From: Muribaculaceae bacterium
Lineage (GTDB): Bacteria; Bacteroidota; Bacteroidia; Bacteroidales; Muribaculaceae
Length of the DNA: 64,000 nt
Reading direction: 5' to 3'
Assembly (NCBI GenBank): GCA_029058745.1
Contig: JAIDXM010000049.1
Location: 1 to 64,000 of the forward strand
A model generated the notes under the pieces. That model was not told the DNA's origin, ran no database searches, and saw nothing but the letters and a program-made list of their open reading frames with translations. This document shows positions 36,914-46,439 of the stretch, one piece after another (the stretch's first letter is position 1; the number at the start of each line of letters is the position of its first letter). Both the position numbers and the translations under genes were made by a program.

Positions 36914-38752
36914 TCAGTCCTCCCCTTCCTGTTTTTTCCACCCCTTGCGCGAACGCATATGGACAGTGTTGATTACAGTTTCTGAAGATTCCGGGAGCCT
37001 GGGACCTTTGGAGTTGGCCGGATTGTAGCTGCTTTCACGAGTCGGACGTTCATTTCGGAATCCTCCCCTGTTGTCGCGGTCACGGTCATTTCGGAATCCT
37101 CCCCTGTTGTCGCGGTCACGGTCGTTTCGGAATCCTCCCCTGTTGTCGCGGTCACGGTCATTGCGGAATCCGCCTCTGTTGTCACGGTCGCGGTCGTTTC
37201 GGAATCCACCACGGTCATTTCGCCCGTCGGAACGTCTGTAGTCCTCTCTGCCGCCGTTTCTGTCAAATGACTTACGCTCACCCCTGTCGTTCCTGTTGTC
37301 GCGGCTGAATGGACGTCCCTGCGCCTTATTACGGTCGTTGCCACGGTTCGCCCGATTGTCCTTGACAGGCCTGAAGTCGAAATCATCGTCGTCATCGTTT
37401 CTGTAGCCTCCACGCGGGGCACTGTCGAATGAGCGTTTGTGGTCGTCGCGGGAGAATGTTTTTTTCTTCTTGCGGTCGTCGGCAAACCCTTTCCCGGAGT
37501 TGAATTTCTTGGCCTGCCGTTCCCAGTCGTCGTCAGAGATGTGGCGCACCTTTTTCGGCCCCGCATCCTTTTTGGCGTCAGGATTGCTTACGCTTCCGCC
37601 ATCGGCCCTGAAATCAGAGTATTTCCCGTCGAAAAGTACATATTCGCGGAGGCTACACTCCAGGCTTCCGTTGTGCAACGGGATTTTAACGGATGGTTTC
37701 AGTCCGATTTCAGCAAACTGCTCGTCGCGGAATCCTATAATCCAGGCATGCCATCCCTTGAAATATGTCTTTAGAGTGGAGCCTATGCTCTTGTAGAGAA
37801 GGTTGATATTCTCCGGTTTCAGTCTCTCTCCGTAAGGAGGGTTGGTGACCATCACACCTTCAGGAGCGTTGTCAGTCCAATCCACGAGAGGCTTGCACTG
37901 GATGTCGATCATATCCTCCACCCTCGCGGACTTTATATTTTTCCTGGCAATCATGACGGCCTCCGGAGATATGTCGCCGCCATATATCTTATATGCGAAC
38001 TCCCGTTCAGCGGAGTCATCGTTGTAGATATCCTCAAAAAGCTCCTCGTCGAAGTCCGGCCATTTCTCGAACGCGAAACTCTCGCGGTAGATTCCCGGAT
38101 TTATGTTGGCGGCAATCAGGGCGGCCTCTATGAGGAATGTGCCTGAACCGCACATGGGGTCAACGAAATCGCAGTCGCCGCGCCATCCGGTCTTCATGAT
38201 AATGCCAGCCGCGAGAGCCTCGTTGATGGGAGCCTCGGTCTGTTCCACACGGTAGCCGCGTTTCGAAAGCGGTTCGCCGCTTGAATCGAGCGAAATTGTG
38301 ACGCGATTGTCTGATATGTGCACATTCAGCTGTATGTCAGCCCCGTTGAGGCGAATGGAGGGACGACGCCCGTATTTGTCGTTGAAGTGGTCGGCGATGC
38401 CGTCTTTCACGCGGTATGTTACAAATTTGGAGTGGTTGAACTCCGCGCTGTTCACCGTGGAATCGATGGAGAAAGTGGAATCGACATTCATGAACTGTTC
38501 CCAATCCAGGTCTCTGACGTAATCATAGAGCTCGTCGGTGGAGTCTGCTGTGAATTTCACAATCGGCTTCAGGATTCTCAAGGCGGTCCTGCAGCAGAGG
38601 TTGGCACGGTACATGACTTCGTTGTCGCCTTCGAATGTTACCATACGCAGACCCATTTCCACGTTTTCTGCGCCAAGCTCGATGAGTTCGTCGCGGAGCA
38701 CATCCTCCAGTCCCTGGAAAGTCTTGGCGACCATCTGGAATTTAGTTTCCAT
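36914..38752 (-). CDS. THUMP-domain class I rRNA methyltransferase (RlmL/K N-terminal type) with RGG-like tail
   Basis: Residues about 1-160 form the ferredoxin-like plus THUMP RNA-binding region (METKFQMVAKTFQGLEDVLRDELIELGAENV). Residues about 160-385 are the methyltransferase with FVDPMCGSGTFLIEAALIA (SAM binding) and the catalytic VTNPPYGERL motif of N2-guanine methylases. This matches the m2G2445 enzyme of 23S rRNA. The last 220 residues are a disordered Arg/Asp/Asn/Gly tail including 12-residue units RGGFRNDRDRDN, absent from the E. coli protein. The tail resembles RGG-type RNA-binding extensions and probably increases affinity for RNA. The gene lies downstream of ftsZ on the same strand, separated by 115 bp. 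Confidence 0.88.
   Translation of the reverse strand: METKFQMVAKTFQGLEDVLRDELIELGAENVEMGLRMVTFEGDNEVMYRANLCCRTALRILKPIVKFTADSTDELYDYVRDLDWEQFMNVDSTFSIDSTVNSAEFNHSKFVTYRVKDGIADHFNDKYGRRPSIRLNGADIQLNVHISDNRVTISLDSSGEPLSKRGYRVEQTEAPINEALAAGIIMKTGWRGDCDFVDPMCGSGTFLIEAALIAANINPGIYRESFAFEKWPDFDEELFEDIYNDDSAEREFAYKIYGGDISPEAVMIARKNIKSARVEDMIDIQCKPLVDWTDNAPEGVMVTNPPYGERLKPENINLLYKSIGSTLKTYFKGWHAWIIGFRDEQFAEIGLKPSVKIPLHNGSLECSLREYVLFDGKYSDFRADGGSVSNPDAKKDAGPKKVRHISDDDWERQAKKFNSGKGFADDRKKKKTFSRDDHKRSFDSAPRGGYRNDDDDDFDFRPVKDNRANRGNDRNKAQGRPFSRDNRNDRGERKSFDRNGGREDYRRSDGRNDRGGFRNDRDRDNRGGFRNDRDRDNRGGFRNDRDRDNRGGFRNDRDRDNRGGFRNERPTRESSYNPANSKGPRLPESSETVINTVHMRSRKGWKKQEGED
37051..37208 (-). repeat. 36-bp tandem repeats in the methyltransferase tail
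   Basis: Four full 36-bp units plus a partial one encode repeated RGGFRNDRDRDN. The first units are almost identical in DNA; those nearer the catalytic domain have diverged at silent positions. The unit length is a multiple of three, so copy-number change keeps the frame. Confidence 0.92.
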
Positions 38753-38867
38753 CTTTCTTCTTATTCTGTTATGCGGGGGTCTTCACCAACACCGCGTTAT
38801 ATTGTTGAAAATTTAAAAATCGTGATTTATGATGTTGTTGTCACACACACACATTACGGAGAAGTCA

Positions 38868-40235
38868 TCAGAAACTGCCGAATGTTATAGTGTCGTTGCC
38901 TTGGTCGCGGTGATAGTCGTCGCGGCGTCGGTAGGAGCCGTTGTTCTCGGAGATGCGTTGCAGTTCGTCGTTGAACCGTGGCTCCCGGTTGTAGGTGGGG
39001 ACACTCTCAATGAGGGCAATCACGTCGTGGTCGTCGAATTGCGACGGCTTGAGCACGGCATATTTCAGCTTGGCGGCATTCCGGCGCTGTTTGATAACCT
39101 TGTCGGTGCCATACACGTCGGCAATGCGTTCAGTGGCTTCAATCCTGCGTTGCTTATCCTCTTCCTTCTCCTTGGTGCTCACAAAGACGATGTCTTCTTT
39201 GCCATCCTTCTTCTGATTGGGCTGGCGTTCCACAAGGGTGACGTCGAATCCGGACGCGAGCACGGTGATTTTCACACGGTCGCCCATCGCCGGATCATCG
39301 CCTATACCCCACTTCACATCAATGCTTGAGGGGAGTTTGGAGGTGAATTGAGTGATTTCGGCAATCTCCTCGGCGCGCAACGGGTTCTGGCTGTCTTTCC
39401 AGCATGTAAACTTGAACAGTAGCCTTCTCGAAGTGTTGATGTCGTGAGCCTTCAGCAACGGGGAATGCAGGGCATTGTGGATGGCATCCGATATGCGGTG
39501 CTCCCCTTCTCCATATGCCGTCGATATGATGGCCGTTCCACTGTCTTTCAGGGTGGTCTTGACATCCTGGAAATCGACATTGATATAGCATTTCTCGGAT
39601 ATGATGTCAGAGATGCTCCGCGCCGCGTTTGCCAAGGTGTCGTCGGCTTTCTCGAAGGCGTTGAAGAAGTTGACGTCTTTGTAAAGCTCAATGAGGTTCT
39701 CATTGTTGATTACCAGTAGCGCATCGACATGCTCACGCATCTCTTTGGCTCCGTCAAGGGCTTTGAGAATCTTCTTCTCCCCTTCAAACAGGAACGGCAC
39801 GGTGACGATTCCGATTGTGAGCATTCCGGCCTCTTTCGCGAGCTTCGCCACCACAGGGGCGGCACCAGTGCCCGTTCCACCTCCCATTCCGGCTGTGATG
39901 AATACCATCTCGGTGCCATCTTCGAAGAGCTTGCTAATCTCATCGGCGGTCTCTTCGGCGCATAGCCGTCCTATCTCCGGATTATTCCCTGCCCCACGGC
40001 CGTGGGTCACGTTCCATCCGAGGAGGAGTTTGGTCGGCACCGGCGACATGTCGAGATGCTGTTTGTCGGTGTTGCAGACCACGAAATTGACATTGGGAAT
40101 GTCTTGGCGATACATATAGTTGACAGCGTTGCCACCGCCGCCTCCTACACCGATAACCTTAATGATGGACGCGTTCGGGTCGTCCAGGAAAGTGCTGTCA
40201 TCGGCTATATTGTAGAGTCTGGTGTCTTCATCCAT
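38868..40235 (-). CDS. ftsZ: Cell division protein FtsZ
   Basis: This tubulin-like GTPase polymerises into the Z-ring. The 455-residue protein has the nucleotide-binding start IKVIGVGGGGGNAVNYMYR, the G-box GGGTGTGAAPVVAKLAKE and the catalytic T7-loop region. After the core (about residue 330) there is a charged linker (DGKEDIVFVSTKEKEEDKQRRIEATER) and a C-terminal peptide NDTITFGSF. It is the last gene of the dcw cluster, 53 bp after ftsA. A short CA-dinucleotide run lies downstream at about 38845. Confidence 0.98.
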   Translation of the reverse strand: MDEDTRLYNIADDSTFLDDPNASIIKVIGVGGGGGNAVNYMYRQDIPNVNFVVCNTDKQHLDMSPVPTKLLLGWNVTHGRGAGNNPEIGRLCAEETADEISKLFEDGTEMVFITAGMGGGTGTGAAPVVAKLAKEAGMLTIGIVTVPFLFEGEKKILKALDGAKEMREHVDALLVINNENLIELYKDVNFFNAFEKADDTLANAARSISDIISEKCYINVDFQDVKTTLKDSGTAIISTAYGEGEHRISDAIHNALHSPLLKAHDINTSRRLLFKFTCWKDSQNPLRAEEIAEITQFTSKLPSSIDVKWGIGDDPAMGDRVKITVLASGFDVTLVERQPNQKKDGKEDIVFVSTKEKEEDKQRRIEATERIADVYGTDKVIKQRRNAAKLKYAVLKPSQFDDHDVIALIESVPTYNREPRFNDELQRISENNGSYRRRDDYHRDQGNDTITFGSF

Positions 40236-40288
40236 AGCGGAATTGGGTATTGAGTGGGTGTTTCGAGGAGTTTCATCGCCGGGTGGAA

Positions 40289-41611
40289 TTATTCGATCAG
40301 GTCGGAATTGTCTTCAGCTGGGCCTCCGAACAATCCGGCGATGCGTGACTTGAATCCGGTCAGGAACTTGTTTTGTTTCTTAGGTCTCCGTTCCACGATT
40401 TCAACCTCAGGTTCCTCCGGAGGCAATGGCGAGCCGGTGGCCGGAAGTTCCTGCCGTTCAGGTTCCTGCAGACACTCGACATTGCTGAGGGTGGCTCCGG
40501 CATACATCACGCTGACGATTTCTTCCGTGTCGTGGCCTGAGGCCATGGTGTCGTCGAACGAGACGTAGGATGGCATCTTTCCTCTCCTCACGGCGAGATT
40601 GCTTTGCTGGGAGAGAAGGTCGGTCATTCCCTGAAGTCGCGCTCCGCCTCCGATTACTACGATTCCTCCCGGAAGGTCGGTTTCCTTCAGTCCCGCATAT
40701 TCCATCTGCTCCACGATGTTTGCCACGATTTCTTCGGAACGGGCCACTACGAGGTTGCTCACGTCGGAGTGTTTCACCCCGTTGAGGTTGAGGGAGGAAG
40801 GAGTCTCTCTTGGAATCGCGTTGCCGGAAGTTATCTTGATGTCTTCCGCATTCTCTTCCAATACGTTGAGAGATGTTATGTCGCGTGTGATGTTGCGTCC
40901 GCCAAGAGGCAGGGTGGCGAAATAAGCCAGACACCCTTTGCGGTAGATGGTCACGGTGGTTGTCTCGGCCCCTATATCCACAAGCATGCATCCAAGCCTT
41001 TTTTCATCGGCTGTCAGGATGAGATGCCCGGTGGCCAGAGCGGTGACTACGAAGCCGTCTATACGTATCCGTAGTTTGTCGGGGATGGTGCGAGAGAGGT
41101 TACGTTTCAGCTCCGGACGGCATACGATGAGGTCGTAGGTGGCCTGTATGAAATTGCCGATGTTCCCTTTCGGGGAATGGGTCTCTGTTTTCCCCACTTG
41201 GTAAAGACGTGGGACGACATCGACCACCTCCAGGGAATTGTCTATCGCCGAGCGCATAGCCTCGTTGCGCAGACGTGCGAGTATTTCGTCGGTGATTTCC
41301 GTGTCTTCCGGAAGATTGAGATGCACATCCGTGGGGATGCTTCTCAGAGACCTCCCGGAAAGCCCCACAAACAGCCCTTTCACCTGTCGTGGAGCCACTC
41401 CCGTCCTTCTTTCAAGACGGTCGATTATGCGTGCCACCTTTACAGATGTTTCCTCAAGGTTTTGGATTATACCGTATCTGACGGTGTCAACCCCTTTCTC
41501 CTGCTCTATGGCGATAACCTCAAGGTGACCTTCGCCGTAGGTTTTTCCCACGGCTGCAATTATTTTGGAGCTGCTTATCTCAATCGCTGCTATATATCTC
41601 TCCTCGCTCAT
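40289..41611 (-). CDS. ftsA: Cell division protein FtsA
   Basis: This actin-like ATPase tethers FtsZ to the membrane. The 440-residue protein starts with the phosphate-1 segment YIAAIEISSSKIIAAVGKTYG, has the SHS2/1C domain (VKGLFVGLSGRSLRSIPTDVHL), the second phosphate loop LVDIGAETTTVTIYRKG and the adenosine motif GGIVVIGGGARLQGM. A Pro/Glu-rich linker leads to a C-terminal amphipathic helix (NKFLTGFKSRIAGLFGG), the likely membrane anchor. It lies between ftsQ and ftsZ. Confidence 0.96.
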   Translation of the reverse strand: MSEERYIAAIEISSSKIIAAVGKTYGEGHLEVIAIEQEKGVDTVRYGIIQNLEETSVKVARIIDRLERRTGVAPRQVKGLFVGLSGRSLRSIPTDVHLNLPEDTEITDEILARLRNEAMRSAIDNSLEVVDVVPRLYQVGKTETHSPKGNIGNFIQATYDLIVCRPELKRNLSRTIPDKLRIRIDGFVVTALATGHLILTADEKRLGCMLVDIGAETTTVTIYRKGCLAYFATLPLGGRNITRDITSLNVLEENAEDIKITSGNAIPRETPSSLNLNGVKHSDVSNLVVARSEEIVANIVEQMEYAGLKETDLPGGIVVIGGGARLQGMTDLLSQQSNLAVRRGKMPSYVSFDDTMASGHDTEEIVSVMYAGATLSNVECLQEPERQELPATGSPLPPEEPEVEIVERRPKKQNKFLTGFKSRIAGLFGGPAEDNSDLIE

Positions 41612-41658
41612 CGGTGTTTCAGTTCTTTCATTATAACGGCATTTGTCCGGAATGGTTT

Positions 41659-42501
41659 CTACTGAGGCGTTTTTTCATTAAAATTGCCTGCGAAAGCATC
41701 CGACTGAAGGGTTGACTCATCGGGGTCGAATTCTTCCTCATATGCTTCTCCGTGGACTGTCGGGGCCTTGTGGCGCCTTGTGGCCACAATCTGTCCCTTG
41801 AATTTCACGGAGATGGTGTCATATTCTTCCCATCCCTTGTATGGGATTACCTTGCGGTAGAAGGTCATCAATGCGCGGCGTTTCTCTCCCAGACGTGTCG
41901 TGTCGCCGAAATTGATGACATGTCCGTGGATTCGCGGCACCAGGATTATGTTGTCGGCATTTCTTGCCTCCACCATTCCCACAAGCTGTCGGAGTGTGGG
42001 GTCGTTCTGGATAAAGCGCGTCACCGGGAGGAGACTCTTTGCCGGGAATGTCTCGGAGAAGTTTCCACACACCACCGGGACATCGACAAAGAAGTTGGCC
42101 TTCGACTCGATGAGTTTGCCGTCTTTGTTTATGTAGTAGCTTTTGTCCTTGTCGAAAACCCTAATCTCCGGAATCATAGGCACCACCGACACGGCAAGCA
42201 TTCCGTCGGTGGTGAGGGTGCATTCCACGTTCTCGAAATTGGAGAGTTGACGCAGATAGTTCTCGATTTCCTTAGTGTTGATTCTTTCGAGCTGCGTGCC
42301 TTCTATTTTCTTCGAAAATTTTGAAAGTTCATACTTTACGCCGTGGATTGTGACGGAGTCAACACGATGGGTTGAGGCGATTGTGACATCTATTCCCTGG
42401 CATGCATGACGGCTTGCCTCGCCGTGTGCCCATATCGTGATTGCTGTGATATAGGTAAACAGCGCGGTGAGTATCAGCCACTTGGTTATTGTCTTACGCA
42501 T
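41659..42501 (-). CDS. ftsQ: Cell division protein FtsQ/DivIB
   Basis: This bitopic membrane protein of the divisome has 280 residues. One N-terminal transmembrane helix (WLILTALFTYITAITIWA) is followed by a POTRA domain with VDSVTIHGVKYELSKFSKKIEGTQLERINTKEIENYLRQLSNFENVECTL-type order (beta, helix, beta), and a periplasmic beta domain (WEEYDTISVKFKGQIVATRR). FtsQ sequences are poorly conserved, and the assignment leans on domain order and position between murC and ftsA. Its start overlaps the murC stop by 8 bp. Confidence 0.9.
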   Translation of the reverse strand: MRKTITKWLILTALFTYITAITIWAHGEASRHACQGIDVTIASTHRVDSVTIHGVKYELSKFSKKIEGTQLERINTKEIENYLRQLSNFENVECTLTTDGMLAVSVVPMIPEIRVFDKDKSYYINKDGKLIESKANFFVDVPVVCGNFSETFPAKSLLPVTRFIQNDPTLRQLVGMVEARNADNIILVPRIHGHVINFGDTTRLGEKRRALMTFYRKVIPYKGWEEYDTISVKFKGQIVATRRHKAPTVHGEAYEEEFDPDESTLQSDAFAGNFNEKTPQ

Positions 42502-43921
42502 CGTGCGGATTGTGTTTGGTTATGTCAAGGAGCTTGCTGATGTCCGGGAGCAGCCTGTCAAGGTCGGCGGCTCCGAGGGTCATCACGATGTCAAAGTTAC
42601 GATTTTTTATTAGATTTAGCAAATCTTTTCTCTCACAATAACATTTGGCGGGGCTTGTCACGTCTTTGAGAATCAGATTGGAATCGACTCCGGGTATCGG
42701 AAGTTCGCGTGCCGGATAGATTTCAGGCATGACAACTTCGTCGGCCAATGAGAGAGCTTCGGCGAATTCCGGGGCGAAGTCGCGGGTGCGCGTGTAAAGG
42801 TGAGGCTGGAAAATCACAGTCAGCTGCCGTCCGGGATAGAGTTTCTTGACGGAGCTTATTGAGGCTTTCACTTCGTTCGGACTGTGGGCATAATCGTCGA
42901 TTAGGACGGGGGTGCCGTCTTTTCCGTCGCGTATCACCTCAAACCTCCGTTTCGCCCCCTTGAATGTCGCTATTCCCCGCCGTATGTCATCGTGTGTGGC
43001 TCCGGCCAGGAGCGCGGCGGCGGAAGCGGCAACTGCATTGTCTATGTTGATCTCAACGGGTACGCCTATCTCGATTCCTGGGATTCTTACGTCGGGGCCG
43101 ACAAGCGTGAACGATAGAGTGCCGTTGCCGAACGTGATTTCTTCGGCATGCCAGTCGGCGTCGCCGGAGCCGCTGTAGGTCATGGTTGTCACTCCCTCGG
43201 CGGTGCGCGGACGCAGTTTGAGTCCGGTATGCAGCAACAGTGTGCCTCCCGGACGTATCAGGGAGGTGAAATGCGCGAATCCCTCAAGGTATCCCTCTTC
43301 GTCACCGTAGATGTCGAGATGGTCGGGGTCGGTAGAGGTGACAACGGCTATGGTGGGGGAGAGCTGATGGAATGAACGGTCATATTCGTCGGCCTCAATC
43401 ACCGACCAGGGTGAATCGGGAGAGATTACGAGATTGCTGCCGGTGTTCCTGAGAATCCCGCCCAGGAAAGCGTTGCATCCCACCTCAGACTGCCGCAGGA
43501 TGTTGGCGGTCATGGAACATGTGGTGGTCTTGCCATGCGACCCGGAGATGCATATGGCTTTTGTGGAGCGGGTGATTTTACCCAGCAGGGCCGCCCTTTT
43601 CACCACCTCGAACCCATTGTCGCGAAACCATGAGAGGATGTCGTTGTCGGCGGGTACGGCGGGGGTATATACCACAAGAGTGTCGGCCGGAGAGCGGTGG
43701 GTGGCCGGAATAGTGTTGTGGTTGTCATCGTATGTTATCTCCACTCCTTCGTCCTCAAGCTGCTGTGTGAGTGCGGAGGGTGTCTTGTCGTAGCCTGCCA
43801 CATTGTGTCTGAGGCTCAGGAAATAGCGTTCGAGGTTGGCCATGCCGATTCCTCCGGCGCCTACGAAATATATATTGCGGAATGAGGAGTCGGAGGGGGG
43901 TTGCTGTCGGTTTTGGGTCAT
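42494..43921 (-). CDS. murC: UDP-N-acetylmuramate--L-alanine ligase
   Basis: MurC adds L-Ala to UDP-MurNAc using ATP. The 475-residue protein opens with the Rossmann motif YFVGAGGIGMANLERYF and has the ATP site CISGSHGKTTTCSM, the Mur-ligase centre EADEYDRSFHQLSP and the third-domain IDDYAHSPNEVKASI. It is of standard length and intact. Overlaps with murG (4 bp) and ftsQ (8 bp) show tight translational coupling inside the dcw cluster. Confidence 0.98.
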   Translation of the reverse strand: MTQNRQQPPSDSSFRNIYFVGAGGIGMANLERYFLSLRHNVAGYDKTPSALTQQLEDEGVEITYDDNHNTIPATHRSPADTLVVYTPAVPADNDILSWFRDNGFEVVKRAALLGKITRSTKAICISGSHGKTTTCSMTANILRQSEVGCNAFLGGILRNTGSNLVISPDSPWSVIEADEYDRSFHQLSPTIAVVTSTDPDHLDIYGDEEGYLEGFAHFTSLIRPGGTLLLHTGLKLRPRTAEGVTTMTYSGSGDADWHAEEITFGNGTLSFTLVGPDVRIPGIEIGVPVEINIDNAVAASAAALLAGATHDDIRRGIATFKGAKRRFEVIRDGKDGTPVLIDDYAHSPNEVKASISSVKKLYPGRQLTVIFQPHLYTRTRDFAPEFAEALSLADEVVMPEIYPARELPIPGVDSNLILKDVTSPAKCYCERKDLLNLIKNRNFDIVMTLGAADLDRLLPDISKLLDITKHNPHDA

Positions 43922-45060
43922 CGTGTCCGGATATTTAGGATTTCACACACTTCGTCGGCAATCCGGGAGTCGCTGTCCGTGATTCCCATTTTGCTGATTT
44001 CTTCACTCATGGCTTTAAGCCGTGGTTTGTCGGCAATAAGGGACAGGGCTTCATCCACGAGTCTTTCGCGAGCTTCGGCATCCGTTATGAGCACTGCGGC
44101 TCCATGGTCGGATAGGGCGCGTGCATTATGGGTCTGATGGTCTTCGGCCACATTTGGGGAAGGCACGAGAATCACCGGTTTCCCAAGGGCCTGCAACTCA
44201 GATATGGAGCCGGCTCCGGCTCTGCCGATTACGAGGTCGGCGGCTTTATATGCGGCGGCCATGTCTGTGATGAACGGCGTCACCACTATCCCTTTTAGTC
44301 CCTTGGCGGCGACAGGGGCCCTGTCGCCGAAGTTCTTTCCGGTCTGCCATATCACTTGAATGCCTTTGTCGGCGAGTTTCCTGATGCCTGCTTCCAGACT
44401 CTCGTTTAGAGTGAGGGCCCCGAGACTGCCGCCTACGACAAGCAGAGTGGGGCGCTCCGGGTTCAGCCCGAACGACTCCCTGGCCTCTTTTGTGGATTTG
44501 GAATAGTTGAGGAGATTCTTGCGTATCGGATTTCCGGTTTTCACGATGCCGGAGGCCGGGAAGAAACGGTCCATACCATCGTAGGCGACACATATTCTCT
44601 TCGCTTTCTCTCCAAGGAGCTTGTTGGTGACTCCGGCATAGGAGTTCTGTTCCTGTATGAGAGTCGGGATTCCGGCGCGTTGTGCGGCCTTCAGGGTGGG
44701 TCCGGAGGCATATCCACCCACGCCGATTGCTATGTCGGGTTTGAAGTCACGTATTATCTTCCGTGAGAGACGGAGACTTTTGAACAGCTTTAGAAGCACG
44801 GAGAAATTGCGCCATGGCTTTTTGCGGTCGAACCCGGCTACAGGAAGCCCGATGATTCGATAGCCGGCATCAGGCACACGTGTCATTTCCATCCTGTTGT
44901 CGGCACCCACGAAGAGGATGTCGGCATTAAGCCGTGAGCGCAAGGCGTCGGCAATCGAAAGGGCGGGGAATATGTGTCCGCCGGTGCCTCCTCCGGAAAT
45001 CACCACTCTGGGACGTCTTCCGGAACATGGGGATTCTATTGTCTTGTCAGTGTCAGTCAT
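43918..45060 (-). CDS. murG: UDP-GlcNAc:lipid I N-acetylglucosaminyltransferase
   Basis: MurG transfers GlcNAc to lipid I to make lipid II at the inner membrane face. In its 380 residues it has VISGGGTGGHIFPALSIADAL (G-loop 1), GVGGYASGPTLKAAQRAGIPTLIQEQNSYAG and the donor-site GRAGAGSISELQALGKPVILVPSPNVAEDHQ. A roughly 17-residue N-terminal extension (TDTDKTIESPCSGRRP) precedes the first strand. It overlaps ftsW (8 bp) and murC (4 bp). Confidence 0.98.
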   Translation of the reverse strand: MTDTDKTIESPCSGRRPRVVISGGGTGGHIFPALSIADALRSRLNADILFVGADNRMEMTRVPDAGYRIIGLPVAGFDRKKPWRNFSVLLKLFKSLRLSRKIIRDFKPDIAIGVGGYASGPTLKAAQRAGIPTLIQEQNSYAGVTNKLLGEKAKRICVAYDGMDRFFPASGIVKTGNPIRKNLLNYSKSTKEARESFGLNPERPTLLVVGGSLGALTLNESLEAGIRKLADKGIQVIWQTGKNFGDRAPVAAKGLKGIVVTPFITDMAAAYKAADLVIGRAGAGSISELQALGKPVILVPSPNVAEDHQTHNARALSDHGAAVLITDAEARERLVDEALSLIADKPRLKAMSEEISKMGITDSDSRIADEVCEILNIRTR

Positions 45061-46393
45061 TTTTAGTCTGGGTTGAATAGTTGGCCGCCTGCATGTCTTC
45101 AGGGAGTTCCTTAAGTTCGGCCTTTATCTGTTTCTTATTGCCGTTGATTACCGCAAACCGGCTTACGGACAGCATGATTCCGATGGCCACGGACATCACC
45201 ATGATCGATGTCCCCCCTTTTGAGATGAGGGGCAGCGGCTGTCCGCTCACCGGGAAGAGCCCGGTGACGATGGCCATGTGGACAAGCGCCTGGAACACGA
45301 TGAGGACCGCGCATCCCATTATCAGGAACGCGGGGAATGCCCGCGAACAATAGTACGCTATGCGTCCTGCCCGGGCAAGCAGACACAGATAGAGCAATAG
45401 CAGGGCTATGCCTCCCACGAGTCCGGTGTCTTCCACAATTATGGAGTAGATATAGTCGGAGAAGGCGAGAGGCAGGCGTGCGCTCTCGCGAGAGTTGCCG
45501 GGGCCTTGCCCGAACACGCCTCCGTGGGCCTGTGCGATTTTCGCGAACACCACCTGACGGTTCTCGTCGTTGATGGGGTCGTCGGGATGTACTCCTTCAA
45601 TGAATCTGGCGATACGTCCTTTATGTGTGTCCTGACGTCCATCCACGAGTTCCACACGCTCGTCATCATCGTCCGACCCTGTGTATTTCATCATATAGAG
45701 GATTCCTCCACACGCGCCGTAGATGATGAGGACGTAAATGAATTTTTTCCATTTCATGCCTCCGATAAGGAACATGGACAAGCTCACGCCGAAGAGAAGG
45801 ATAGTGTTGGTGAGACCGTTTTTCCATAGGAAAGCTCCAAACAGGATTACCACAAAAGCCGCCTCGATGACACCTTTGTTCGACACCCCCCTCGGTTCCT
45901 GGTTTCTTCCGAGGATTGTGGCGAGAAGCACCACGACGGTGAGTTTGACGATTTCGGGAGGCTGGATAGTGAAGCCGGCTATCCTGATGGCTCTCTGCGC
46001 CCCGTTTATCTCCACTCCGAAGAAGTTCGACAGGATTAGCAGAGCGAGAGAGATTAGGGCGAAAAACCAGGCGAACCTGCTGAAATAGCCGTAGTGGGTG
46101 TTCTGGAGCAAGAATACAGCCCCAAGCCCGATTATCAGGAATATGGCGTGTCTGATTAGCGGCATATACACATTGGCCGCCGAGACTTCAGTGCTTGACG
46201 CCGAGAAGAGCTCGATTACCGACACCATCAGCAGCATGATATATATACCCCATATGTAGGGGTCCGGTTTGGGTCGCGCCGGCGACTGGGATTTCCGTGA
46301 GCGTGCCGGCTTTGCCTGCGGTTCTACGGCTATGCCGTCCACCGTGTTCTTGATTACGACACCTTGGTCGAGTGTTTCAGAATCTTGTGCCAT
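45053..46393 (-). CDS. ftsW: SEDS glycosyltransferase FtsW
   Basis: FtsW polymerises lipid II into glycan strands at the septum together with FtsI. The 446-residue protein has a cytoplasmic N-terminal extension (about 45 residues, Lys/Arg/Pro-rich) and about ten transmembrane helices. The extracellular loop GQGPGNSRESARLPLAFSDYIYSIIVEDTGLVGG and the late LPLISKGGTSIMVMSVAIG are SEDS signatures. It sits 46 bp after murD and overlaps murG, the standard arrangement. Confidence 0.96.
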   Translation of the reverse strand: MAQDSETLDQGVVIKNTVDGIAVEPQAKPARSRKSQSPARPKPDPYIWGIYIMLLMVSVIELFSASSTEVSAANVYMPLIRHAIFLIIGLGAVFLLQNTHYGYFSRFAWFFALISLALLILSNFFGVEINGAQRAIRIAGFTIQPPEIVKLTVVVLLATILGRNQEPRGVSNKGVIEAAFVVILFGAFLWKNGLTNTILLFGVSLSMFLIGGMKWKKFIYVLIIYGACGGILYMMKYTGSDDDDERVELVDGRQDTHKGRIARFIEGVHPDDPINDENRQVVFAKIAQAHGGVFGQGPGNSRESARLPLAFSDYIYSIIVEDTGLVGGIALLLLYLCLLARAGRIAYYCSRAFPAFLIMGCAVLIVFQALVHMAIVTGLFPVSGQPLPLISKGGTSIMVMSVAIGIMLSVSRFAVINGNKKQIKAELKELPEDMQAANYSTQTKND

Positions 46394-46439
46394 CCTGTTG
46401 TGGTTATGATGAGTAAAGAGGGTGAGTGGAATTGATAAT

